Position numbers and translations under genes: made by a program. The notes under the pieces were generated by a model, which did no database searches, was not told where the DNA came from, and worked only from the letters and a program-made list of their open reading frames with translations. This document shows positions 8,923 to 18,386 of a stretch of DNA of 64,000 bases, in pieces. Position 1 is the stretch's first letter, and each line of letters opens with the position of its first letter. The stretch comes from CAVPMW01 sp963706515. Lineage in GTDB: Bacteria > Chloroflexota > Anaerolineae > Anaerolineales > UBA4823. The stretch covers positions 62,001-126,000 of the forward strand of contig CAVPMW010000006.1 of NCBI GenBank assembly GCA_963706515.1. The letters run 5' to 3'.

Positions 8923-10623
8923 CTATTCGGGAAGTGTACGGGCTAGCTCCAGCTTTAAGCGCATTTTGACATCGTTGTCAACGAAGAGCGAGCCGTGGTA
9001 TTGCTGGACGGGGTGAATTTCTGTCCCTTCCAGAACGGCGCTCCTCTCCAGAATGCTGCTGTCTCCATTGGGTTCCACTGTGTAGTCCAATTTGGTGAAC
9101 TTCCCTGCGGCGTCGCGCACCAATTTTATATTGGCTATCGTCTTGATGCCATATCCGAAAATTGACACCGCCGGAACGCTGGAGCGTGTGCCCAGTTCGC
9201 GGCGGAACTCGCGACCATTCCTTAACAAAGGCAGCTGCTGTGGCGAAACCCAGCTTTCATCCTCTAAGAAATTGATCTTATCTCCATTTTGATCGATTCC
9301 ACATGGGTAGGTTGGAATGATCTGGTAGGTGGTGGCGAAGGTCTCTACGACCTGGCGCAGGCGCTCGCCCATGATGCCGAAGGGCAGCACTTTCGGAGCG
9401 ATCAGCACGCTGCTCAGACCCTTTACCGCACCCTGGTGCGGCCCACCCATCAAGATCACCCGCTCAACCCGCGCTTTCCCGCCCAGACGCTCGACATAGT
9501 AGCGCGTGACCATCGTACCCAGACTATGACCGATAATGACCAATGGCTGTCTGGCAGGCAAGCGGCTGATAAATTCGCCGAGCTGCCTGGCTGAGATGCG
9601 CACATCCTGTCGCCAGTCGTAGGGAAACTCGAAGAAATCCACGCCGCGCTCATAACCAAGGTCTTCGATCAGATAATCACCCATCCGATTATATTGGTCT
9701 AGCTTAATCAGGTTGGGTACGATCACGACCTCGTCCACGATATTGCGGGGTTCGAGGGGAATGTCGGAAGGGTAGCGGTATAATTCCGGATTCTTGAATA
9801 TCGTTTTTACATTAGGCCACACGCGCTCATTGCCCAACCACAGCTCCGAGCCCATAAGCCCTGGGACGAAAACTACCAGGCGCCGGGTGGTCATCATTTC
9901 CAGCGATTCGTCGGCAATGGTCAGAGCCTCCTCCAGGAATCCTCGTTTGAAAACCACCTGGCTATCGCCGATCCGGAAGGTGTCGCCATCCTCCAGGATG
10001 AGCTCATCGACGCGCTTTCCTTGATGCCAGGTGCCATTCGTGCTGCCAAAATCGTGCAATTTGAAGGAGTTGCCGATGCGGACCACCTCGGCGTGCCGGC
10101 GCGAAACTTTGCTGCTCTCGATGACTACAGGGTTTTCATCTGTCCGCCCGATCGTGACAGAGTCCAGGTCTTCGAGACTTACCTCCCAGGTTTTATCACC
10201 GCTAAAGATCACCAGCCGCGGGATGCTGGTTTCATTGATCGACATCGGCAGAATTTCACGGTCAAGGGTTTTATCCAGGTCGGCTTCCGTATCGATCATT
10301 GTCATGGAAGGAAGATCCACTGCCTGGGTTGTATCGTATCGAAATTGGGTATTCCCCAGGCTGATTGCATCCCCATCTTTCAATAACGCCCGCTCCACAC
10401 GCAGCCCATTGACCCGCGTGCCGTTCGAAGAACCCAGGTCGATGATCGTACAGCCAGACGGTCCACATTCCAGGCGGGCATGGGTGCGGGAAACGCGCCC
10501 ATCGCTCAGTATGACATCGTCGGTCATTGCTCGTCCCAAAACAACGCTGGATTTGCTGAGCTCATACTCGAGTTCGGGACCGTTTTGCTGAATTAAGACC
10601 AGCTTTCCGTAGGATTCGCTCAT
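8923..10623 (-). CDS. Double-FHA protein fused to an LCAT-like alpha/beta hydrolase
   Basis: FHA-1 spans about residues 8-95 (LGR 29-31, SRTHA 45-49, GSSNGT 64-69). FHA-2 spans about 136-225 (IGR 158-160, SRRHA 174-178, GSTNGT 193-198). Between them is a Thr/Asp-rich linker (MTMIDTEADLDKT) that could be a phosphorylation site. Residues about 247-566 resemble lecithin:cholesterol acyltransferase-type hydrolases: VFVPGLMGSELW, FPYDWR, and the nucleophile elbow GHSLGT with Ser367. Candidate acid and base residues are in NGDSSI (Asp521) and QYHGS (His543). There is no signal peptide, so the enzyme is probably cytoplasmic and recruited by phosphothreonine. It lies downstream of the kinase gene. 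The substrate is unknown; a lipid ester is inferred from the family. Confidence 0.85.
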   Translation of the reverse strand: MSESYGKLVLIQQNGPELEYELSKSSVVLGRAMTDDVILSDGRVSRTHARLECGPSGCTIIDLGSSNGTRVNGLRVERALLKDGDAISLGNTQFRYDTTQAVDLPSMTMIDTEADLDKTLDREILPMSINETSIPRLVIFSGDKTWEVSLEDLDSVTIGRTDENPVVIESSKVSRRHAEVVRIGNSFKLHDFGSTNGTWHQGKRVDELILEDGDTFRIGDSQVVFKRGFLEEALTIADESLEMMTTRRLVVFVPGLMGSELWLGNERVWPNVKTIFKNPELYRYPSDIPLEPRNIVDEVVIVPNLIKLDQYNRMGDYLIEDLGYERGVDFFEFPYDWRQDVRISARQLGEFISRLPARQPLVIIGHSLGTMVTRYYVERLGGKARVERVILMGGPHQGAVKGLSSVLIAPKVLPFGIMGERLRQVVETFATTYQIIPTYPCGIDQNGDKINFLEDESWVSPQQLPLLRNGREFRRELGTRSSVPAVSIFGYGIKTIANIKLVRDAAGKFTKLDYTVEPNGDSSILERSAVLEGTEIHPVQQYHGSLFVDNDVKMRLKLELARTLPE

Positions 10624-10738
10624 AATAAGAATTCCTCTTAAATAAAAGGGATCAATCCGAAAATCAGGAGGTTGTTGAGATTCGTAGGGTCGCTGAAAGT
10701 AAATATCTCACTCGCCAGCCTGTTTTGGATAGCTGCAA

Positions 10739-13114
10739 TCAGGGAACATCCGGTAGTTTGAAGCAGTTGCCGCTGCCTGGTATGACCGTGTGGCCTGTAT
10801 TCGCCACCAGAACGCATAGCTCTGTGGCGTCGGCAGGTCGATCGGCAGTGGTATATCCAGTGAATGGGGTAGGACCTCCGTGCATCAACCGGTTCCCTCC
10901 GCCAGTTGCGCCAACTAGATCGGGCGGCACAGTGTTGAAAAAGAAATGCATGTGTGTGCCCGGTATCTTTTCAGAAAAGCCATGAGTGACATAATCGACG
11001 ACGTAGTGGTTTTGAGCATCGATGGTGATCCCCAGGATTTCGACGGACAGGCTCTCTGCCACCACACCGGTAGGCAGTGGCGGTGATTCGACCAGGGGCA
11101 GAGTGCTCATATCACCGCTGAAGATGGTCTGGTTTTGGAGAAGCCAGCAAGATTCCTTTGTGTTAGCCGGATTGGCTACGTTCCACCAGCTTTCATCCGC
11201 GGAGATGCCCATGACCAGCACAAACTGCCCGGCGGTCAGCGAGGTTACAGCCGGAAATCGCGAGTCGGGTCCTGCCAGACAGCTCATATCTTGCACCGGC
11301 GAAGCCACTGGCACATCCGGCAGAATGACACAGTTGCCGCTGTTGAGCTGAACGCTATGGTCAGGATTGGCGACCAGGATGCACATCTGGGTGGCAAATT
11401 TTGGACGATTACGCACAGTGTACTTGGTGAAGGGTCTCGGTCCACCGTACACAATCCAGGGACCTCGACCAGGGTTACCTGCCTGCTCTGGGGACACAGT
11501 ATTAAAGAAAAAGTGAACATGCGTGCCGGGCATTTTTTCGGTGTACTCGAAAGTCTCGTAGTCCACCACATACCGGTTCTGGTTATCGATCGTGATTCCC
11601 TTGATGAATGAGTATTGCACGCCCACAGGGATGGTTGGCGTGGGAGAGAGGGTCGTTGTAGGCGTCGGAGTGGGCGGTGGTGTCGGTGTGACCGTGGGCG
11701 TCTGGGATGGTTTGGGCGTCGAAGTGGATGTTTGCACGGTCGTTGGGAGGAGAGCTACTGCGCTGGTCTGGTTGGATGAAGCAGCTTGAAGAGTAGGCGT
11801 TCCTTGCACCCTCCCACCAAGGCGGGAAATTAGGAATCCGCCAACTACCACAAGCAGCAGCACCACTGCGGCAGCTACGATCCATGTCAATTTATTCATG
11901 CCCCCTTTCTTTCCTGGTTGGCTGGTGGCAGGTGGGGCAGGGCTATCCCCTCCGGATGACCCACTCCCACTACCCGGCGCAGCCGGCGGTGTAGGCGGCG
12001 GCACAGCAGGCGGGTTTCCACCTGCCACCCCGCCAGGGGAGGCAGCTTCGGCAATTGTCGACCCGAGTATGGCAGACTCCACCGGAGCGTCCAGGGCGGT
12101 CTTGTCTTGTGCAGGAAGCGGCGGCTTATCAGCAGTAAGTGCTGCCGCACCGGCTGGCTCGACCAGCGTCTTATCAGCTACAGTCGCAATCCCGGCAGCT
12201 ACTACCGGGGTCGGTGGTTGCGATGCAGCTGGTTCTCCCGGAGCGGCTGCCGCCCCCCCACCTATCCCGAGCGCATCCAATGCTGACTTCAAGGCATTCG
12301 CCATCTCATCCATAGAGGGATAGCGGTCCACCCGATTTTTTGCGAGTGATTTTTCAACCACTGCAATAACAGGCTCAGGCACCTCGGGGCGGAGCTGGCG
12401 CATATCCGGCAGCGGATCGTTCACGTGCATCATCATCACCGACATGGCTGAATCGGCTTCAAAAGGAGGGTGACCGCTGATCATCTCGAACAAAGTCACT
12501 CCCAACGAATAGATATCGGAACGCGGATCGGGCATTTCGCCTCGGATCAGCTCGGGCGGCATGTATAGAGCAGTGCCCACCACCGCCCCAGTTGCAGTAT
12601 GGCGCTCCCCGCCGGTTATTTTTACAATGCCGAAGTCCATTAAGATGCCCTGGTCATGGATATCGAGCATGATATTGGCGGGTTTGATATCACGATGGAT
12701 CATGCCGCGCCGGTGGGCATATCCGGTTGCATCACACATGTGCAGCGTGTAGCGAGTCGCCTCAGTTACCGACATGCGCCGGGCAGCTTTATTCAGGCGG
12801 CGCAGCCGTTCTTGCAGAGTTTCCCCCGCCACGAACTCCTGGACCATATAATACAGGTCCCCGTCGTGATTAAAATCATAGACCTGGACGATATGGGGGT
12901 GGCGCAGCTGCGCCACAGCGGTGGCTTCCTCTTCGAACCTGACCACGAACTTCGGATCGTTCGCCAGGTGCGTGTGGATCATCTTAATCGCCACAACCCG
13001 TTTTAGATTTGGATCGTAAGCCTTGTAAACGGCGGACATGCCGCCTTGACCCAGGATTTCATCGATCCGATATCGCCCTCCCAGGGTTTGCCCGATCCAG
13101 CTAGGTCTGCTCAT
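10739..13114 (-). CDS. Receptor-like Ser/Thr protein kinase with duplicated extracellular domain
   Basis: The kinase domain (about residues 14-275) has a P-loop GQGGMSAVY, Lys44 in VAIKM, catalytic HRDIKPAN (140-147), DFG (160-162) and PPE (186-188), so it looks active and PknB-like. An Ala/Pro-rich juxtamembrane stretch leads to one membrane helix (409-431), then a Thr/Pro stalk (about 455-495). Outside the cell lie two copies of an unfamiliar domain of about 100 residues (501-602 and 690-791). Each has GITID, NxYVVDY, PGTHxHFFFNTV, GGPxPFT and C-LVANxxHxV-SGNC. A Cys-containing SH3-like insert (about 605-670) sits between them. It likely senses an envelope signal and phosphorylates FHA-bound neighbours. 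Confidence 0.9.
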   Translation of the reverse strand: MSRPSWIGQTLGGRYRIDEILGQGGMSAVYKAYDPNLKRVVAIKMIHTHLANDPKFVVRFEEEATAVAQLRHPHIVQVYDFNHDGDLYYMVQEFVAGETLQERLRRLNKAARRMSVTEATRYTLHMCDATGYAHRRGMIHRDIKPANIMLDIHDQGILMDFGIVKITGGERHTATGAVVGTALYMPPELIRGEMPDPRSDIYSLGVTLFEMISGHPPFEADSAMSVMMMHVNDPLPDMRQLRPEVPEPVIAVVEKSLAKNRVDRYPSMDEMANALKSALDALGIGGGAAAAPGEPAASQPPTPVVAAGIATVADKTLVEPAGAAALTADKPPLPAQDKTALDAPVESAILGSTIAEAASPGGVAGGNPPAVPPPTPPAAPGSGSGSSGGDSPAPPATSQPGKKGGMNKLTWIVAAAVVLLLVVVGGFLISRLGGRVQGTPTLQAASSNQTSAVALLPTTVQTSTSTPKPSQTPTVTPTPPPTPTPTTTLSPTPTIPVGVQYSFIKGITIDNQNRYVVDYETFEYTEKMPGTHVHFFFNTVSPEQAGNPGRGPWIVYGGPRPFTKYTVRNRPKFATQMCILVANPDHSVQLNSGNCVILPDVPVASPVQDMSCLAGPDSRFPAVTSLTAGQFVLVMGISADESWWNVANPANTKESCWLLQNQTIFSGDMSTLPLVESPPLPTGVVAESLSVEILGITIDAQNHYVVDYVTHGFSEKIPGTHMHFFFNTVPPDLVGATGGGNRLMHGGPTPFTGYTTADRPADATELCVLVANTGHTVIPGSGNCFKLPDVP

Positions 13115-13154
13115 AAACTTCTCCTTGCAAGACGATCCCGATTGACTGAGCTAT

Positions 13155-13263
13155 GTGATTGGCCGAAATTAACTTTATAAAATTCAGCGCAAAGATGGCC
13201 AATCACTGGAGCAAACCGCTGGTAAGAGCAACGATTAATTAAAATTTTTTTCAGCGGTTTGCT
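13155..13263. repeat. Tandem pair of long-loop hairpins
   Basis: Hairpin 1 has arms GTGATTGGCC (13155-13164) and GGCCAATCAC (13197-13206) with a 32-base AT-rich loop. Hairpin 2 has arms AGCAAACCGCT (13210-13220) and AGCGGTTTGCT (13253-13263) around a loop containing CGATTAATTAAAA. Hairpin 2 is nearly identical to the one at 18087-18140. It lies between the lipoprotein gene and the kinase gene and could attenuate transcription. Confidence 0.75.
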
Positions 13264-13280
13264 TAATATCTTAAGCCTGG

Positions 13281-14304
13281 CTATTGGGGAGACTCGATCA
13301 GCCATAACCAGGATCTGTCGAACTGGCATTGTGTATGCCCGGATTCGCTTAAAGCTACCATGGCGACCAAACCGCGTTCGAAGTTCTTGTTCGCCTGAGT
13401 CGCTGCTTTCAGACGTGCCTGAAAGTCCGCCTTTATTTTTTCCACTACCAGGTCATACTCCGCCTTTGCCTGGGCATATGCAGCCAATAACTTGGGATTA
13501 TCCAACGCTGACGGTTTGATAGGGGGATCCGGGATGTGCGGCTGCGGCAGGGGAGCATTCGGATCAACCTCGCCGATCAACACGCCATTGGTATAGATCG
13601 CCAACTTATTGCCCCTCCCCACTACCGTCAGGCGGTTGGTCGCGTCATTATGAAAATCGAATTTCCGGTCTATTCCATAGGCGTAGATATCCTGCCCGCC
13701 GACCAGATTGCCGCCCGAGATCACTGCGAAAACGATGTGCCCGCTGGCAGCCCGGGTGGCGACCACCATGTACTGGCTCGGGGCGTTTTCGTTGCCATCC
13801 GACCGTAAGATGAATCCGCAGCCGGAGCCTCCATAATCGGTGTTCCAGGTAATATCGGAAGAGATTACAAAGTCTTCTACAACCGTACCGATGAAATGGT
13901 TATCGTAATCATAACTGTGGAACTCGTTTAGCTCCAGCGTGAGCGGCGGGTGGATCCAACCCGGCTGACCTTTATCCGGGTCGACGCCATATTGGCCCAG
14001 CTCCGATTGAAAGGGCGAGAATGCTGCCTCTGTCGCTTTCTGTGCCTCGCTGCTTACGTCGGATTGGGCGGTTTGTGTTGCAACTAGCGACTGGGCTACC
14101 TGGGTAGCAGTAGATTGCGCTTCCTGGATCGAGGATTCCTCTGGAATGGTATCACTTTCTGCCTCCGCGGTCATCCTGGTTACCGCGCGGGTTGCCAGGC
14201 TGTGCAGGCTCTCTGATCTGTCTTTTGCATCACCTGCACTGCACGCGCTCGAGAATCCCCATGCTGGTAATCAGGATCGCCAGGTAAAACCAAAATTTCC
14301 TCAT
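13281..14304 (-). CDS. Putative lipoprotein with a LamG/jelly-roll-like domain, frameshifted near the start
   Basis: The start at 14304 (MRKFWFYLAILITSMGIL) is a signal sequence. Shifting one base near 14250 continues it as SSACSAGDAKDRSESL, supplying a lipobox Cys and joining the long frame. A Gln/Ala/Ser/Thr-rich stalk follows. A beta-rich domain comes next (about residues 110-250: GTVVEDFVISSDITW, CGFILRSDG, NRLTVVGRGNKLAIYTNGVLIG) with the alternating pattern of concanavalin/LamG-type folds. A Lys/Ala-rich coiled region ends the protein. It lies 30 bases after the ABC exporter gene and before the kinase gene, suggesting an operon. It could be an envelope sensor or cargo partner; this is inference. 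Confidence 0.65.
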
Positions 14305-14334
14305 TGCATTACCACCTCAGCCGCCACCTTTCCC

Positions 14335-17300
14335 TTACGCTTTTCGCCGCATCACCAGGTAGATCAGGACGAAACACACCATCTGGTAAACGATCTGCAC
14401 CAACCCGGCTCGGAGGAGTTTGGACCAATATGCCTGCGAATTTTGTTTGTCGACGAATGCCCAGCTAAAATCATGATAAAAGCTGCTGATTATTCCTTCA
14501 GCCTTACCCACCGCCGCATTACGGTCGATCTCCCAGGTCGCCAGGTTTTTCTGGTAATCGATCATCTCTGCCTTGAATACATCCGCTTTCGCCTGGAACT
14601 GTTCGATTTGGCGCTTGTAATCCTCGCGGATTCCATCTACTTTCTCCTGGTAGCTCTTCATTGCCTGGAAGAATTCAGCCATGGCGACCTGGTCCGATTG
14701 GTTCACAGGTTGCTCCGGCGGCGGGGGGATCTCCGGCTCGGCAGGAGGGCTTCCAATCTCGCTGGGTTGGACAGGTTCGGGTTGGTCGATAGCCGGGTCA
14801 TAGAAGTCGCCGATGCCCGGAAATTCACACGAGGCTTGCCGTAAAACATTCGAGCCCATGCAGCCGCAGTTGAGCTCATCCTTGACCGCAAGTGGCATGT
14901 CGTCCCGCACTTCTTCAGGAAGTTCCCAGCATAGGTCGGCAGAAACCTTGGAACCGACACCCGAGACACTCACCAATGACTCAAAAGCCCAGCGGGTGGT
15001 GGTTAGAGCGGTGACTGCGCCAGGCAATGGGATCAACGCTCCAGCCAAAACCAGCTGAGGCACGATGAGCAGGATCACGATCAGCGGGGCCGCGTTGGCA
15101 TTCGGCGCGATTGCCGAACCCAACAAGCCCAGCATCATGCCGGAGAGCACAACCAGGAACATCGCGCCATAAAACAAAACGAATTCGGCTGCACCGCCGG
15201 GCATTTTGAAAGCCAGGTAGTGGATGACCGTGTAGCAGGTTGTCTGGTAAAGGGCGAGCAGGATCGCTACCCATACCTTCGACAGGACGTATGGAAAAGC
15301 CCGCAGGTTGACCAGCCGCTCGCGTTTGTAGATGTCCGTTTCTTTTACAAATTCGCGCATTTGCGACAGCGCGCCTACCAGGATGGCGTACATCAGAGGC
15401 ATGAACATGGAGGTGATGACGTTCGCCATGCTCCCAACCTTGTAGTCGAACAAGTCACGACCCAAGGTCAAGGAGAGCACTACGTCCAACAGACCGACGA
15501 TGGGGGCGACTGCCAGCATCAAGATCAAGCTGGTGCGGTCGCGGGTCAGGATTTTGATATTGCGCGCAGATAAGATGCGGAACTGCCGCGCGGATGAGGC
15601 TCGGGCGCCTGCCGGGCGAGGCGTGCGAGCCTTGCCGGTGGATTTCGGCTGGTGAAGCGCCCTCAGCCGGAAGCGCAGCAGCCCCCTCCGGGCTGTGCCC
15701 GTACTGAGCTAGCGCTGCGATGATGTGCTTCTGATATGCAGGATGTTCGCGATAGCGTTTTGCCCAGTCTTCGGCCTTGCCTTTTCCGGGATCATCCAGA
15801 ATGGCATAGATCTCATCGAACTCCATCGGGCGGGCGTGACGGTCGCGGTCGGATCGATACTGGTCGAAGAACTGCAGAGCTTCATCCGGCGGACCAAACC
15901 ATGCCAGGTAACCACCTCGCGCCAGGAATACGACCTTATCGGCGAGCATGACGTTTTTCGTGGCGTGCGTGATTAGGATGATCGTGCGACCCTGGTCTGC
16001 CAGCCGGCGCATCAGGTGCATCAGCGCAGTCTCTGTGCCTGGATCCAAGCCTGAGGTGGGTTCATCCAGGAAGAACAAGCCCGGCTTGGTGAGCAGCTCC
16101 ACCCCAATCGAGACACGTTTTTGCTGACCCCCGCTCAGACCGCTGATTTGCACATCCTTGCGGTGCACCAGGTCCAGGTCTGCCAGCACCTCCATTACCC
16201 GCTGGTGGCACTCTTCCGGTGTCGTATCGGCGGGCATGCGAAGTTGGGCAGCGTATTCCAGCTCCTGGTAGACCGTCAGCTCCATGTGAATGATATCTTT
16301 TTGGGGCACGAATCCGATCTGGTTGCGGATAGCGTCGAAATTTTTGTAGACATCCGTGTTATTGACCAGCACCGTGCCATCGGTTGCCGGTCGGTATCCG
16401 GCAATGGCATCCACCAATGTCGACTTGCCGCCCCCACTCTGCCCGACGATGACGACGAACTCGCGTGGCTTGAAAAGCAGGGAGATGTTCTTCAGCAGGT
16501 TCAGGTCTTTCCGCACCCATTTGTTCAAGCCGATCGCTTCCAGGCGAAGACCGCTGGATTCGTCGAACTCGGTCAATCGGTCTGCACCCAGGACGAACCG
16601 GTACGCGCCTATCCGTATCGCGTCGCCGGACTGAAGCCAGGTTTCGGCTGCAATTCGCTGGTCATTAACGAAAGTCCCATTCGTACTGCCCAAATCTCGC
16701 ACCCGGTAACGCTGCCCGACTCGCTCCACCAGGGCGTGGTAGCGCGAGATGGTTGGCGCTTCCAGGACAACATCATTGCTCGGATCACGCCCGATCTGGA
16801 TGTGATTTTTCTCCCCGAATGTGATCTGGCGCGCCATTCCTCTGGACGAGGCTTCCGCAGGTGACCGGTACTCCAGGCTGACCATGACTCCCGGATCGAT
16901 GCTGCCGATCCGCAGAATATCCCCATCGTGAAGGGGTTGTGGCGCAGATAATGCCTTACCTTGAGAGTAGATTGGATTGGTCGCGTCCGGTAGGCTTGTG
17001 AGGATGAAACCGTCTGCGCTTTTTTCCAGGACGGCGTGGTGACTGGAGACGATTGGAGATGCGATGACAATGTCATTATCGCTTGACCGGCCGAGTGTGA
17101 AGCGTGGTTTAACCAGGCTAAAGGATTGTACCTGCCCCCCGGCAATGGTCACATCCAGCACAGGCGGCTTGCCAGCCGGGCTGGAAGGCATCTCCTCTGC
17201 CAGAATAGTCTCGGCTTGGGCGGGCATGACTGGTACATCCAGCTTCGTTTTGGCGGTACCCTCCAGCTCGGTCAGCGCTGGCTGCGTTGGGTCTTCGAAT

Positions 17301-17596
17301 TTAAGCCGTACTGCACTGCCGAGCAGAAAGATATCTCCCGATTTGAGCGCGCTGGCAGAAATCAGGCGTTGCCCGTTCAGGTAGGTGCCGTTGCTGCTCC
17401 CCAGGTCTTCGAGCATCCAGCGTTCATTCTGGCGGAAGAGGCGGGCGTGGCGGCGTGATACTGCAGGTGAGGGGATTGAAACTTGAGCGCCCGGGTCCCG
17501 CCCAACGATATACTCATCTGAGGTCAGGCTGAACTCGGCGCCAGGTTCCGGACCATCCTGAGCGATTAATTTTGCAGGGGCTCGAGTGCTGATAAT
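14335..17596 (-). CDS. Triple-FHA ABC exporter (ATPase fused to ABC-2 permease), frameshifted
   Basis: There are three FHA domains in a row. The first ends in GSSNGT; the second has LGR and SSHHA; the third has IGRDPSND, SRYHA and GSTNGT. An ABCG-type ATPase follows (Walker A GQSGGGKST, signature LSGGQQKR, Walker B LFFLDEP). The ABC-2 permease has about six helices and a large Cys-containing loop with a coiled-coil stretch (near KSYQEKVDGIREDYKRQ). A frame break falls at a five-base C run (15682-15686); one base fewer joins SPEG to LLRFRLRALHQPKSTG and then the permease. The reading frame extends upstream of the first ATG (17416) and the FHA sequence needs that extension. No ATG, GTG or TTG exists there; an ATT at 17594-17596 follows AGGAG. 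It likely exports a lipid or polysaccharide under phospho-control. Confidence 0.85.
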
Positions 17597-17646
17597 TTCT
17601 GTACTCCTACCGGTAAAGCAGCCAATCGAACAATCTGATCAGTCAT

Positions 17647-17671
17647 CTACCGGATAGCCTATCTCCGGTAG
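17647..17671. repeat. Small hairpin upstream of the ABC exporter gene
   Basis: Arms CTACCGGA (17647-17654) and TCCGGTAG (17664-17671) are exact complements, and CTACCGG recurs at 17608. It lies 50-75 bases upstream of the presumed start on the minus strand. It may be an operator or leader structure. The rest of 17597-17980 shows no convincing gene. Confidence 0.4.
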
Positions 17672-17982
17672 CCGGAATCCATCCCAGGTAGATAGCCCAT
17701 CATGCTTACAGCAGGTATACCCTTGTTGCAGAATCCGAACATTGAATCTCCTCCCTGGATGTAAGAATGATCTGTTAGCGCATCGAAATGTGGAGAAATT
17801 AGGTGAAATTATACCTGATTGGTATGCGCCGTCAAGTAATTATTCCGTAATGGCTGAAATTAGTGAGAAGGCATGCCAAAACAGAACGGCTGGACTTACA
17901 TCTCGCCATCCTTGCGTGGGTGAGGGATTCAGACCCATACCCTGGACAGGAGACTGGCTGGCTTTCTGTAATTAGATTCCCC

Positions 17983-18011
17983 TTGAATAATTAGAACATT
18001 TGTACTATAAT
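17983..18011 (+). promoter_or_regulatory. Sigma-70-type promoter with imperfect GAAC-N4-GTTC operator
   Basis: TTGAAT (17983-17988), a 17-base spacer and TATAAT (18006-18011) form a good promoter. The spacer contains GAACATTTGTAC (17994-18005), one mismatch from the Gram-positive-type LexA box. It points towards the ATPase gene at 18387. Confidence 0.5.
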
Positions 18012-18032
18012 GATTTCGTGGAGGTCCTTTAG

Positions 18033-18140
18033 AAACCCAACTAAGATTTTGAAATTAATCGGCAACTCGAAATGGGTTTACTTAGGAGCAAACCGCTAGA
18101 TAGAACATCGATTAATTAAAAATATTTTCAGCGGTTTGCT
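18033..18140. repeat. Tandem pair of long-loop hairpins
   Basis: Hairpin 1 has arms AAACCCA (18033-18039) and TGGGTTT (18073-18079). Its loop matches the loop at 28722-28752 at most positions (AAGATT-TGAAAT-AA-CGGCAAC-CGAA). Hairpin 2 has arms AGCAAACCGCT (18087-18097) and AGCGGTTTGCT (18130-18140) and is nearly identical to the one at 13210-13263. Confidence 0.75.
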
Positions 18141-18310
18141 TTTGATCTCCAGGCAGAAAATTATGGAATATCCACCTCTGATCAATTCACAAGTTCCAAA
18201 CCGGACATACTCCATTCGTTCCTCTTCGTTTTTTCGCGGAACGAATACCGGAGCAGAGATCATGCTGGATGTTAGCAGCAATCTATTGAAGAGCTTTTTT
18301 CTACCAGGGC

Positions 18311-18353
18311 TTGACAGAACGACAATATATCTGTAAAATAGAACATAAGTTCT
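18311..18353 (+). promoter_or_regulatory. Strong promoter with perfect LexA-type operator
   Basis: TTGACA (18311-18316), 17 bases, then TAAAAT (18334-18339). Directly after the -10 lies AGAACATAAGTTCT (18340-18353), a perfect GAAC-N4-GTTC site as known for Gram-positive-type LexA. Repressor there would cover the transcription start. The next gene begins at 18387, preceded by GGAGG. Confidence 0.7.
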
Positions 18354-18386
18354 AATATGTATACGGATTAGCAAGCGGAGGTAGCT

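Noticed and set aside
17742..17975. 77-residue plus-strand frame upstream of the FtsK-like operon
   Set aside because: No ribosome binding site and no protein-like pattern; it ends before the promoter region.
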